A stretch of 64,000 nucleotides of DNA from the NCBI RefSeq assembly GCF_000258765.1, contig NZ_AJLT01000013.1, positions 23,927 through 87,926 of the forward strand. The letters are read 5' to 3'. The notes under the pieces were generated by a model. That model saw only the letters and a list, made by a program, of their open reading frames with translations, was not told the DNA's origin and made no database searches. The DNA is from Gillisia marina (GTDB taxonomy: Bacteria > Bacteroidota > Bacteroidia > Flavobacteriales > Flavobacteriaceae). Made by a program: the position numbers and the translations under genes. Shown here one piece after another: positions 20,571-29,865 of the stretch; position 1 is the stretch's first letter; each line of letters begins with the position of its first letter.

Positions 20571-20659
20571 TATTAATTATTTCGAAATCTTTTACATTTC
20601 ACCTTTTAACCATAAAGTTTTGTCTATTCAAGCCTTTCGACTACTCTCAGGATAAAATA

Positions 20660-20711
20660 AAGTTGAGAACTTTTAGCTAAAAAAGGAGGTTTCGACTTCG
20701 CTCAACCTGAC
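20660..20711 (+). repeat. dispersed GAGAACTTTT...GGAGGTTTCGACT element, copy 2
   Basis: AAGTTGAGAACTTTTAGC then TAAAAAAGGAGGTTTCGACT and a trailing CGCTCAACCTGACA. It is preceded at 20637-20650 by TCGACTACTCTCAG, the reverse complement of the CTGAG-AGTCGA motif seen near 2074. It lies in the gap between the dehydratase and ketosynthase genes. Confidence 0.6.
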
Positions 20712-20775
20712 ATCTCTACTATGCTTCACATTCTAAAGAACTTGAATATAAATTCTGAATCTTAAACTTGAAACT

Positions 20776-21224
20776 TTACATCTTCATCATTCCGGCGATC
20801 GTTCCTCTACAAACCAATTCATTCTTATCACTAAACATTTCAACCGCACATTTCAGTTTGTTGAATCTAAAATATTCTTTTTTTGAAACCACTTTCACTT
20901 GTTCCCCAGGAGCAATCGGTAAAAAGAAATCTATCTGAGTAGAACTCAGCGCTATTTGAATATCTGCAGTAGTTTCAGAATTCTCATGTTGAATATTTTT
21001 CAGAAGAAAAATTCCTAAACATACCACCCAATCTGCGCCATACACTCTGTAAGAATCACTCCGGGAGTTACCGGATGATCTTTAAAATGTCCTTTATAAA
21101 AATCAGAATCTTCTGGAAATGTATAGCTCCCTGTACAGCCGTCTTCATCTATCTGAAGAATTTCATCTACAAAGAGAAAGGGTTTTTTATAAGGAAGTTT
21201 GGATATTATAGTAGCTGAATTCAC
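20776..21224 (-). CDS. FabZ-like 3-hydroxyacyl-ACP dehydratase (one frameshift as read)
   Basis: As read it is two overlapping frames, 21015-21224 and 20776-21045. Adding one G to the GGG at 21027-21029 (minus strand) joins TECMAQIG to VVCLGIFLLKN and gives ~149 aa, the normal hot-dog-fold FabZ length. Visible are LPYKKPFLFVDEI, the catalytic loop YKGHFKDHPVTPGVILTECMAQ with the His of GHF and the Glu of TEC, and a C-terminal half with APGEQVKVVSKKEYFR. It dehydrates 3-hydroxyacyl-ACP to enoyl-ACP between the ketosynthase and reductase steps. It is part of the minus-strand lipid/polyketide cluster. Confidence 0.82.
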
Positions 21225-21312
21225 TAAATGAACTAAAATTAGAGTTAATGTTTAATTTAAAGAATCGTTGAAGAATTTATCTTTTATTCTATGATATTGC
21301 ATAGCTGTAAAT

Positions 21313-21417
21313 TTCAGGTTTCAGGTTTCAGGTTTTACGTCTTGTTGTCCCGAGCATTCGGGAGTTTCAGCATCTCACAAAAATTAGGAGGAGACCCTGA
21401 ATAAGTTCAGGGTGACG
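21313..21417. repeat. tandem TTTCAGG triplet and REP-like palindrome
   Basis: TTTCAGG is repeated three times head to tail at 21313-21333. Further on, CCCGAGCATTCGGG forms a short stem near 21349-21363, and the palindrome ACCCTGAA (21394-21401) / TTCAGGGT (21406-21413), followed by GACG, belongs to the REP-like family. All lie in the 235-bp gap between the SDR and dehydratase genes. Confidence 0.55.
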
Positions 21418-21459
21418 AAATGTTTAGCTTCATGCTGGATTATATACAGGTATACCTAA

Positions 21460-22254
21460 TTACTTAAGATGCTCCCCACCATTTACGGGAATAATTGTTC
21501 CCGTAATCCAGCTGGCTTCATCTTTACTTAAAAGATATACCACATTAGCCACATCGTTTGGAACAGTGAGACGCTTAAAAGGATTGTGTTTTAGCGCATG
21601 CATGCGTAAAGTCTCATTTCCCGGGATCATCTGAAAAGATCTGGTAACAGTAACACCTGCCTGAATGCAATTCGCACGGATTCCATATCTGGCAAATTCG
21701 AGTGCCATACTTCTGGTAATGGCTTCCAGAACAACTTTCGCTGCAGAAACAGCCGCATAGTTCTCCCAAGCTTTCTTATTCCCTTCACTGGTAAAGGAAA
21801 CCACCCGAGCATCTTTGGCAAATAAGCCTGCTTGATACACCGCTTCGGTCCAATCGTATAAACTTAAGGCCATCGCATCAATAGTGATTTGAAAATCTAT
21901 ATTCTCGAGAAATGGCCCATTTCCGCTCATTGGCTTCAAATTTCCTTTGGCAATACTATGCACCAAAGTCCTTATCTTCCCTTCTTCTCCTAAAATATTT
22001 GTAATTTCCTTAATAAGATCTCCTCGTTTTTCTTTCTGAACGGCATCCACATTAAAACTTTCCAGACGCACCCCTGAATTTCGAATATCCTCAAAAGCTT
22101 CTTCGATATCGGGAATTTCAGACCTTCGATCCCTATGAATAATTATAATATTCATGCCGTGTTTGGCAAGTTTTCTAGCTGTTGCAAGTCCAAGTCCGCT
22201 ACTGCCTCCAAGGATCAGTGCCCAGTAATTGAGGTCTTTAAATTCTGCTACCAT
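21460..22254 (-). CDS. SDR-family oxidoreductase, enoyl-ACP-reductase (FabI)-like
   Basis: 264 residues, Rossmann fold. The NAD(P)-binding motif is ALILGGSSGLGLATARKLA near residue 12-30. LVHSIAKGN near 107 resembles the FabI SIA stretch. The putative catalytic Tyr-Lys is NYAAVSAAK, a Y-x6-K spacing as in FabI rather than the Y-x3-K of classical SDRs. The end GTIIPVNGG is typical of the superfamily. It probably reduces enoyl-ACP, although a ketoreductase role cannot be excluded. Its start overlaps the 3' end of the type III PKS gene by 7 bp, so the two are translationally linked. Confidence 0.78.
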   Translation of the reverse strand: MVAEFKDLNYWALILGGSSGLGLATARKLAKHGMNIIIIHRDRRSEIPDIEEAFEDIRNSGVRLESFNVDAVQKEKRGDLIKEITNILGEEGKIRTLVHSIAKGNLKPMSGNGPFLENIDFQITIDAMALSLYDWTEAVYQAGLFAKDARVVSFTSEGNKKAWENYAAVSAAKVVLEAITRSMALEFARYGIRANCIQAGVTVTRSFQMIPGNETLRMHALKHNPFKRLTVPNDVANVVYLLSKDEASWITGTIIPVNGGEHLK

Positions 22255-23301
22255 TCTATTAAAATTCGTTGTGCTGAAAACCCAGGTCCAAAACTTAAAA
22301 GTAAACCCTGCTCTCCTTTTGGAATTTCTTTCTGAAGAAATCTTTCCAAAACATACAGCACGGTCACACTGCTCATATTCCCATATAGGCGAAGTACTTC
22401 GCGGGTATCATCAATATTCTTCCCTAAGGTACCAAAAAGATCAGACACTGTTTGTACAATCTTTCTTCCTCCGGGATGAAAAATAAGATGTTCCACTTTA
22501 TCTATAGAACTTCCATTCTTCTCTAAGAAAGGATAAATTATTTCAGGAAAATGATTCGAAATAGTTTCTGGAACGCTCTCATCTAAGATCATTTGCAAGC
22601 CGGAGTTGGCTAGATGAAAGCCCATGAGATGGGTGGCGTCAAAAAAGTGATACATTTCATCGCCAATAATTTTGGGTCCAACTGCATTTTCTTCAGAAGA
22701 AAGCAGCACACAAGCCGCTCCATCTCCAAAAATAGCGGCACTCACCATATTCGCCATACTAAAATCTTCTAACTGAAAAGTTGCAGTTGGACTTTCTACA
22801 GCAACCACGGCTGCTCTTTTTCCAGGATTGGCTTGTAAAAACTTATGCGCGTAAATCATTCCTGAGATCCCGGCGGCACATCCCATTTCTGTAACGGGAA
22901 GTCGGGTAATATTCTGATTTAACTCTAATTCATTTATAAGATAGGCATCTAAAGAAGGAATCATTATTCCCGTACAACTCACTGTGATAATGAAGTCTAG
23001 AGATTCCGGTTTCCACTTATTCTCTTTTAAGGCTGCTTTTAAAACGTTCTTTCCTAATTTCTTGACCTCCCGAACATAAATGTTGTTTTTTTCTTCAAAA
23101 GAAGTCGCAGTAAACACCTCTTCCGGTGCCATAATAGAATAACGTTTATCTACACCGGCACCTTCAAATATTTTGGTAATCTTTCGCTTAAAACGCTCAT
23201 CCTTTTCATCCAACCATTCTTCCACTAACGGAATAATATCTGAAGTTTTTCTAAAGTATTTTGGAAGTTCTTTTTTTTACATCTATAATTCTTACACTCA
23301 T
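22248..23301 (-). CDS. type III polyketide synthase (chalcone-synthase-like; one frameshift as read)
   Basis: The open frame 22248-23225 lacks the usual N-terminus. Removing one T from the T8 run at 23271-23278 extends it to an ATG at 23301 (MSVRIIDVKKELPKYF...), giving ~350 aa, typical for the family. The Cys-His-Asn triad is visible: TEMGCAAGISGM (Cys ~141), LIFHPGGRKIV and LYGNMSSVTVLYVLE. The GFGPG-like loop near the C-terminus reads LLSFGPGFSAQRILIEW. The enzyme extends a CoA- or ACP-bound starter with malonyl units and cyclises it to a resorcinol, pyrone or similar ring. It is followed by a methyltransferase and a flavin oxidoreductase upstream in the same operon. Confidence 0.86.
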
Positions 23302-23307
23302 AGGGGG

Positions 23308-24021
23308 TTATTTTAATAAGATCCAACGGTAGCGGAATGCCCATTTCCATTGAATTTTATGTTTTCGAGCCGATATTTTTTCTGATAATTCACAGAGATC
23401 TTTCTTTTTAAAACCTCGAAGTATGGATGTTAATCCGTCTTTTCTTGCAATTTCGTTATTGATAAAGATTCTGCAAAAAGCCTGAAATAAAACATACGCT
23501 ACCTTGCTTCGTTGAAGATCGTTAATTATTATCCCCAACCGAGACTGATTTTTAAAGATAGTAAGCAATTCTAAAATCTCTTCATTTTTAAAATGATGTA
23601 GCGTTAATGTACACAGCACAATGTCATATTCTTGCTTTTTATAAGCCTCACTAAAAATATTTAAGGCTTCAAATTTAATTTCAGGATAATAATCTGATTT
23701 CCTTTGTGCAATTTCAATAGCGTAAGGATTGGCGTCTATTCCAATAAGTTCCAAATCAAATTTTTGATTCCTGCCCCAATTGGCTATTTCACGAAGTACC
23801 GCACCGCTCCCACATCCTACATCTGATATTCTAATAATGGTTCCCTTCGGGATATCTTTTAAAAGCAACTGGATTCCATCTAAAGTGATTTTATTACCAC
23901 CCAACCATTTATTGATCTTCTCAAGATCGTTTAAGGTCTGTTCTAATTCTTCACCCTTTAATTCGAAATCGTCCATGATCTCGGCTTCTTCACTGCGCTT
24001 TGAGGTATTTATAGAACTCAT
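23308..24021 (-). CDS. class I SAM-dependent methyltransferase
   Basis: 237 residues. Motif I is IRISDVGCGSGAVLREIA near residue 62-79, the acidic loop GIDANPYAIEIAQRK follows, and the post-II motif is YDIVLCTLTLHHFKNEE. This is the pattern of class I methyltransferases acting on small molecules. It starts with a 4-bp overlap with the FAD oxidoreductase gene and ends 6 bp before the polyketide synthase, so all three are one transcript. It most likely methylates the type III PKS product; the substrate is inferred. Confidence 0.83.
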   Translation of the reverse strand: MSSINTSKRSEEAEIMDDFELKGEELEQTLNDLEKINKWLGGNKITLDGIQLLLKDIPKGTIIRISDVGCGSGAVLREIANWGRNQKFDLELIGIDANPYAIEIAQRKSDYYPEIKFEALNIFSEAYKKQEYDIVLCTLTLHHFKNEEILELLTIFKNQSRLGIIINDLQRSKVAYVLFQAFCRIFINNEIARKDGLTSILRGFKKKDLCELSEKISARKHKIQWKWAFRYRWILLK

Positions 24022-25141
24022 ACTATTGGTTTTCCGTGGGTTTTTGCAATGATTTTTGGTAATAATACGGGAAAAGTACTTATAATTTTTTGTGCAAAAC
24101 TGGAAAGTCCCGGACTCAATAAAACTCTTTGTAATAATCGGCCCATCCGCAATCTGGAGCTAAATTGTTCTTTCCATTTTTTCTGATATTCCATCTCCAT
24201 AGCTTCTCTTGAATTCTCATTATTTTTGTAATAATCTAGAATTGCTTCGGAAGCAAGTTTGGCACTATGAATTGCCATCGCCATTCCATTCCCGGATAAG
24301 GATGAATAAGTCCAGCTGCATCTCCTAACATTAAAATATGATTCTGAATACTCGATTTCGTTTCAAAAGAAATTTGTGCTATGCTAAGATCTTTTTCAAA
24401 CAAAGGAGTCGCATTTTGAAAGAAGGATTTTAAATGAGGATTCTGCATTAAAACTTTATTTTTAAAGCTAATAGGGTCTCTGTGATGTTTAAAACTATTG
24501 TAGGAAGCTAAATAACAAACATTGATTGCTCCGGTTTCAGTTTTAGATAATCCGCAATACCCACCTTTAAAATTATGAAGCATCACCACATCATCTGGAA
24601 AATCTTCTTTTTTATAATGCCCTTTGATTGCCAGCCACCCGGATTTTTGATCTATAAAATCGCGATCTAATTTTTTATCTAATAAAGAACGTTTTCCATA
24701 AGCCCCTAAAACTATTTGAAATTGAAAAGTTTCCTTATTACTGGTTGTTAATTCAAATTCATTTTGATTATAATTTATATCAGTCACCAATGCCTGAATG
24801 AATTTTACTCCAGATGCAATTGCTTTTTGGTATAAAAAATTGTCTAAAGCGTAACGAGAAATCCCTAAAGCTCCTAATGGTAACTTGGTATTTACACTTT
24901 TACCCGATGCATCGCTGTAGTGTAACTTAGTTATGGCTGCAGGCTTAAGATCTGATAAATGAATATCAAGCTGTGCTAAATAAGGAATAATTTCAAGAGA
25001 TATATATTCCCCACAAACCTTATGGTTAGGATAGGTATCTTTCTCGAATACTGTAACTGTTAAATTATTTCTAGAAAGATGGATTGCAGCAACTAGTCCG
25101 GCCAAACCACCACCAACTATCCCAATTGTTTTCTTTTTCAC
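24018..25141 (-). CDS. FAD-dependent oxidoreductase, geranylgeranyl-reductase/hydroxylase family (one frameshift as read)
   Basis: As read it is two frames, 24236-25141 and 24018-24284. Adding one G to GGG at 24291-24293 restores HPYPGNGMAMAIHSAKLASE and a protein of ~374 aa. The N-terminal dinucleotide motif is IGIVGGGLAGLVAAIHLSRN, followed by the KVCGEYIS motif near residue 43. The second FAD motif is ILMLGDAAGLIHP. The family includes aromatic-ring hydroxylases and isoprenoid reductases. As first gene of the type III PKS operon it probably oxidises the ring, giving a quinone, or reduces a chain. This role is inference. Confidence 0.82.
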
Positions 25142-25164
25142 TTGTTGAAGATAGTAAAAGGAAA

Positions 25165-25194
25165 CAAAAAAATCCCGAGGATTGCCCGGGATTT
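25165..25194 (-). terminator. Rho-independent terminator after the OmpA-family gene
   Basis: Arms AAATCCCG (25170-25177) and CGGGATTT (25187-25194) form a GC-rich stem. On the minus strand the stem is followed by TTTTTTT. It lies between the stop of the OmpA-family gene and the start of the FAD oxidoreductase, so it separates the two minus-strand units. Confidence 0.75.
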
Positions 25195-25215
25195 AATATG
25201 AATTTGTGAGTTGTC

Positions 25216-25911
25216 TTAGTTCTCTTTAGTAGCCTCTTCAGCTTCTTTCTTCAATTCTTCATTTGCTACAATAGCAAGCTCTACTCTACGGTTCTTAGAT
25301 CTACCTTCGGCAGTTGTATTATCATACTTAGGCTGAGCTTCCCCATACCATTTAGTATCGAATCTTCCTTTATCAAGCCCGTTAGTAACCATGTAATTTG
25401 TTACCGCCTGCGCTCTGTTTTTAGACAAAGTCAAGTTGTAACTATCGCTACCAGTATTATCTGTATGTCCTTCAACTAAAACATTAGTATTTGGATACTC
25501 TTTGAATATAGCGGCTAATTTATTCAAGGTTTCTTGAGACTTAGCATTGATGTTATATTTTTCAGTATCAAAATAAACACCACTTGCTTCATCAAATGTC
25601 ACATTAATTCCTTCCCCTACTCTTTCTACTTCAGCTCCAGGAATTTCTTGTTCTATTTGTTTAGCTTGTTTATCCATTCTATTTCCAATGTATCCACCAG
25701 CAGCGCCACCTACAACACCACCAATAATAGCACCTAAGGCACTATTTCCTTTACCTACATTGTTTCCTATAACTCCACCTATAACAGCTCCACTTCCGGC
25801 ACCAATAACAGCACCTTTTTGAGTATTATTTGCATTTCTAGTCGCCTCACAACCAAACAATAAGGTTGCAGAAAAAGCTAGAGCTATAAATTTATTAATT
25901 CCAATTCTCAT
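25216..25911 (-). CDS. OmpA-family lipoprotein with glycine-zipper segment
   Basis: 231 residues. The signal peptide ends in a lipobox (LLFGC, Cys ~21), so it is probably a lipoprotein. Residues ~35-80 are a glycine-zipper stretch (GAVIGAGSGAVIGGVIGNN and similar) that may insert into the membrane. The C-terminal OmpA domain has the peptidoglycan-binding motif VLVEGHTDNTGSDSYNLTLSKNRA region and GRSKNRRVELAIV. It anchors the outer membrane to peptidoglycan. Followed by its own terminator; a lipocalin-like lipoprotein gene lies 12 bp upstream in the same direction. Confidence 0.86.
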   Translation of the reverse strand: MRIGINKFIALAFSATLLFGCEATRNANNTQKGAVIGAGSGAVIGGVIGNNVGKGNSALGAIIGGVVGGAAGGYIGNRMDKQAKQIEQEIPGAEVERVGEGINVTFDEASGVYFDTEKYNINAKSQETLNKLAAIFKEYPNTNVLVEGHTDNTGSDSYNLTLSKNRAQAVTNYMVTNGLDKGRFDTKWYGEAQPKYDNTTAEGRSKNRRVELAIVANEELKKEAEEATKEN

Positions 25912-25923
25912 AATTATATTTTT

Positions 25924-26403
25924 TTAAAGTTTAGTAAAATTCATTCTGATAACAAAAGGAGATCCCTCCAGAGTTACAGTTTGTTCCCAAGTCATCGTAG
26001 TTTCGGTTAAGGAAACTAAGTTAATTCTGAATCCTTGATTTCCTGTAGTAGAATTCCATTTGCTATCTGTTGGTTTCAACAAAAAGTCAAAATTATTCAT
26101 AGCTGAATTCTGATCATCTATAGACCACACAAAGTAACGCTCTCCAGCAGTACAATTAGCACCGGCAGTAGTATATGTTCCTGTATTGTTGTTAGACACA
26201 AAACTCCAACTACTTCCTTTAAAACAATCTGCGGAAGCATCATTAAATAAAGTCACATCAAAAGTTCCTTGGGAATTCGGATATGTTACTGTATTCAGCA
26301 TCCAATCACCTTTAAAGGTTTTACGCGCCTCGGTGGCTACTTTACTTGGTCCACATGAAGCTATTAGAAGAGCTGTGGTTAGTATAAAAATTATTTTTTT
26401 CAT
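25924..26403 (-). CDS. lipocalin-family lipoprotein
   Basis: 159 residues starting MKKIIFILTTALLIASCGPSK, a signal peptide with lipobox (IASC). The body has the short lipocalin-like pattern GDWMLNTVTYPNSQG near residue 34 and beta strands ending MTWEQTVTLEGSPFVIRMNFTKL. Such small single-domain proteins are common in flavobacteria and are thought to bind hydrophobic ligands at the membrane. Ligand unknown. It is probably co-transcribed with the OmpA-family gene 12 bp downstream. Confidence 0.75.
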   Translation of the reverse strand: MKKIIFILTTALLIASCGPSKVATEARKTFKGDWMLNTVTYPNSQGTFDVTLFNDASADCFKGSSWSFVSNNNTGTYTTAGANCTAGERYFVWSIDDQNSAMNNFDFLLKPTDSKWNSTTGNQGFRINLVSLTETTMTWEQTVTLEGSPFVIRMNFTKL

Positions 26404-26487
26404 AAGGGTTTTTTTTTGGTTTAAGATTAGAAAAAATCCAACCGGATAAAGTTATTTACCTGATTGGATTTATATGTTGTACTTAAA

Positions 26488-26649
26488 TTATCTTCTGAAT
26501 AATCTGCTTATTAAAGAAATAACAAGCAATACAATAAAGATATAAAAGATAATTTTTGCAATGTCTGCAGATCCTTCTGCAATTCCTCCGAAACCGAAGA
26601 TTGCGGCAACAAGAGCAATTATCAGGAAAATAACAATAAGTCGTACCAT
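26488..26649 (-). CDS. DUF1328-family small membrane protein
   Basis: A 53-residue frame starting [20 protein letters not shown] and ending [12 protein letters not shown]. Two hydrophobic helices are separated by [13 protein letters not shown], the signature of the DUF1328/YtjA family of small inner-membrane proteins found widely in Proteobacteria and Bacteroidota. It is preceded by a 128-bp gap to the E1 dehydrogenase stop. Function unknown, sometimes stress-linked. Confidence 0.82.
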   Translation of the reverse strand: MVRLIVIFLIIALVAAIFGFGGIAEGSADIAKIIFYIFIVLLVISLISRLFRR

Positions 26650-26777
26650 AATAGTAGTTTAATGATTAGTTGAAGCTAAATTACTCTACGACTTGTCATC
26701 TCACAAAAGATTATTAATAATTTAACAAGGAAATTGTTAAGGAATCTTAAATATGAACCCCTCAAGCTAATATTTTG

Positions 26778-28783
26778 CTAATACGCCATTAATTCTTTTA
26801 ATTTTTCATTAATACGATTTTTTGGAAGGTATTGATCTTCAAGATTTTTAGTAAATGGAATAGGTGTTTCCATACTTCCCAATCGCTTTATAGGCGCATC
26901 CAAATATTCAAAACACTCCTCTGCTATCTGCGCTGCAATATCCGATGCAATACTTCCGAAGATAGAATCTTCATTTATAATAAGTACCCTTCCTGTTTTC
27001 TTCACAGAATTAAAAACGGTTTCTATATCTAAAGGCTGTAATGTTCTCAGATCTATTAAATCTACACTAAGATTCGGGAATTCTAACAAGGCTTCCATCG
27101 CCCAATGAACTGCTGCCCCATAAGTAACTATGCTCACCTCATTCCCTTCCTGCAGGAAAGCTGCTTTTCCAAACGGAATGGTGTAATAATTTGTAGGTAC
27201 TTCTTGGCGTATACTTCTATATAATGCTTTATGTTCAAAAAACAAGACAGGATTAGGATCGTTAAAAGCAGTATTCAATAATCCTTTTGCATCTTTTGGA
27301 AATGCCGGATACACTACTTTTAATCCAGGGGTTTTCGTAAACCATGCTTCATTGGTCTGGCTATGGAAAGGTCCGGCTTGTACTCCTGCTCCACAAGGCA
27401 TTCTAATAACAACATCTGCTTGCTGATTCCATCTATAATGAATCTTAGCAAGGTAATTTACAATCGGGTTGAAACCTGAACTCACAAAATCTGCAAATTG
27501 CATCTCTACCATAGATTTAACTCCGTTAATAGATAGTCCCATCGCAGTTGCCACTATTCCAGACTCACAAATAGGAGTATTTCGAACTCTATCCTTACCA
27601 AAATCTGTTAAACTGTTTTCTGTTATTTTAAATACTCCGCCATAATCTGCGATATCTTGACCCATCAAAACGAGGTCTTCATGCTTCTGCATAGATTGTT
27701 TTAAACCTTCGGCTATCGCATCGATAAATCGGATATTTTCAGTTTCATAATTTTCTTCAAAGTGCTGAAATTCAAATTCTTGATACACATCATTTAACTC
27801 TTCACTTGTAGAAGAGATAACTACTTCTTCCTCAAAAGCAAGTTGTAGATTTTCATCAATTTCAACCTTGATCTCATTTATATATTCATTATCGATTTCT
27901 TCAGTAAGAATATTTTTTTCCTGAAGAAACTCCTTAAAATTAGAAATTGGATCTTTGGCAGCCCACTCATTCATCAATCTTGAGGAACGTATTTGGTACC
28001 ACTCGCCTCCTCATGCCCTCTCATTCTAAAAGTGATGAACTCCAATAATACTGGTCTTGGGTTTTTCCGAACACTCTCAGCAATTTCTGAAACTTTGGTA
28101 AACACTTCTAGAATATTATTTCCATCTATTTGATGTGCTTCCATACCATAACCAATACCGCGATCCATGATGTTTTTACATCGATATTGCTCGGTAGTTG
28201 GAGTGGAAAGTCCGTATCCATTGTTTTCAACACAAAATAATACCGGTAGATCCCAAACAGAAGCTATGTTTAGAGCCTCATGGAAATCCCCTTCACTGGT
28301 TCCGCCTTCGCCGGTAAAAACTGCAGTGAGTTTATTCTCGTTTTTGAGTTTATGCGCCAATGCAATCCCATCTGCCACTCCTAATTGCGGTCCTAGGTGA
28401 GAGATCATACCTACTATTTTGTATTCCTGGGTGCCAAAGTGAAAACTTCGGTCTCTACCTTTTGTAAATCCATTTGCTTTTCCTTGCCATTGCGAGAATA
28501 ATCTGTAAAGCGGAATTTCTCTTGCAGTAAAAACACCTAAATTTCTATGCATTGGCAAGATATATTCATCTTCCTGCATAGCCATGGTTACCCCGATAGA
28601 AATCGCTTCTTGTCCAATTCCGCTAAACCATTTAGAAATTCTTCCCTGCCTTAATAGAATAAGCATTTTTTCTTCTATTAGTCTGGGTTTTAGCATGCCA
28701 CGATATAATTTTAATAAAGTGGAATCTGAAAGCTTGGTGTCTGGGTATTTTATAGTTGTAAACTCTGTGGTTGCTGGTTTCAT
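26778..28783 (-). CDS. 2-oxoacid dehydrogenase E1, fused alpha+beta subunits (one frameshift as read)
   Basis: As read it is two frames, 27974-28783 (alpha, 269 aa) and 26778-27977 (beta, starting at a TTG). Adding one T at 27976-27977 (minus strand) turns the alpha stop TGA into TTG and joins KYVPQD to LMNEWAAKDPISNF in a single protein of ~668 aa. I recall flavobacterial E1 enzymes of this fused length. Alpha shows the thiamine diphosphate motif EGGTSEGDFHEALN to ENNGYGLSTP; beta shows GQDIADYGGVFKIT and IRMPCGAGVQAGPFHSQ. It decarboxylates a 2-oxoacid (branched-chain or pyruvate) and acylates a lipoyl E2. E2/E3 genes are not here. Two overlapping genes remain the alternative. Confidence 0.82.
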
Positions 28784-28905
28784 AAAAAAATTCTAGTTAC
28801 TCAAAAGTAATTAATTTTATGAGTTCCTTATAATTGAAAAGAAAAATATATACTCCGTTAATTTTATTTAACTTTGTTTGTAAACTATGATAAAGACACC
28901 GTAAA

Positions 28906-29862
28906 ATGGCAATGAATAATATACCAAGTGTAGATTTAGCAGATTTCCTTTCGGGAGATCCAAAGCGTAAGCAAAAATTTGTAGATGAAATAGGTAAAGC
29001 CTATGAAGAGATTGGATTCGTATCCCTAAAAAATCATTTTTTGAGTGATGAGTTAGTAGACGAGTTATATAAAGAAGTAAAATCATTTTTTGACCTTCCA
29101 GAAGAGACAAAAAGAAGTTATGAGATTGAAGGCTTAGGAGGCCAACGAGGTTATATTTCTTTTGGGAAAGAACACGCAAAAGGCAAAAAAGAGGGAGATC
29201 TAAAGGAGTTCTGGCATTTTGGACAGGAACCAACAGCCGATGCCAATTTAATAGAAGAATATCCTCCAAATGTAATTGTTGAGGAACTAAAAGATTTTAA
29301 TCATACCGGAATGGAAGCATATAGAATGCTGGAAAAAACCGGAATTTATGTATTACGTGCTTTAGCACTTTATATTGGCTTAGATGAGCATTATTTTGAC
29401 CATTGGGCAAGTAATGGAAATAGCATCTTAAGACCTATCCACTATCCTCCTATCACAGAAGAGCCAAAAGGGGCAGAACGTGCCGGAGCTCATGGAGATA
29501 TCAATTTAATCACACTTTTAATGGGAGCTTCTACCGGAGGCCTTCAAGTATTAAGAAAAGATGGAGAATGGATAGATGCAATCCCTGAAGAAGATGAATT
29601 GGTAATAAATGTAGGTGATATGTTAGAGAGACTTACCAATAATAAATTGCGATCTACCATACACAAAGTGATAAATCCGCCTAAAGAACAATGGAGCAAG
29701 CCTAGATATTCTATTCCTTTTTTCATGCACCCTAGAAGCGAAATGCCTTTAAATTGTTTAGAAGAATGTATAGATGAAAACAATCCTAAGCAGCATGAAG
29801 ATATCACGGCAGGAGAATTTCTACATCAGCGTCTTGTGGAAATAGGTTTGATTAAAGAATAA
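28906..29862 (+). CDS. 2-oxoglutarate/Fe(II)-dependent dioxygenase (isopenicillin-N-synthase-like)
   Basis: 318 residues, double-stranded beta-helix fold. Residues 8-120 match the DIOX_N domain (IPSVDLADFLSG to FDLPEETKRSYE). The iron ligands are visible in GAHGDINLITLLMG (HxD) and STIHKVINPP (distal His), and the 2-oxoglutarate Arg in KPRYSIPFFMHP. It oxidises a small organic substrate that cannot be named from the sequence. A TAACTTTG -7-like element lies at 28869-28876, but without a -33 TTG at normal spacing. The following SUI1 gene starts 3 bp after its stop, so they form an operon. Confidence 0.85.
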   Translation: MAMNNIPSVDLADFLSGDPKRKQKFVDEIGKAYEEIGFVSLKNHFLSDELVDELYKEVKSFFDLPEETKRSYEIEGLGGQRGYISFGKEHAKGKKEGDLKEFWHFGQEPTADANLIEEYPPNVIVEELKDFNHTGMEAYRMLEKTGIYVLRALALYIGLDEHYFDHWASNGNSILRPIHYPPITEEPKGAERAGAHGDINLITLLMGASTGGLQVLRKDGEWIDAIPEEDELVINVGDMLERLTNNKLRSTIHKVINPPKEQWSKPRYSIPFFMHPRSEMPLNCLEECIDENNPKQHEDITAGEFLHQRLVEIGLIKE

Positions 29863-29865
29863 GTT

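Noticed and set aside
20467..20655. Plus-strand frame opposite the ketosynthase start
   Set aside because: It overlaps the conserved ketosynthase N-terminus and a dispersed repeat, and encodes no recognisable domain.
21313..21333. Tandem TTTCAGG repeat as a microsatellite switch
   Set aside because: Only three units, intergenic between two operon genes, and not within a promoter or reading frame that it could switch.
28869..28876. TAACTTTG as promoter of the dioxygenase gene
   Set aside because: It matches the -7 consensus, but the nearest TTG is about 32 bp upstream, too far; mentioned only in the gene entry.
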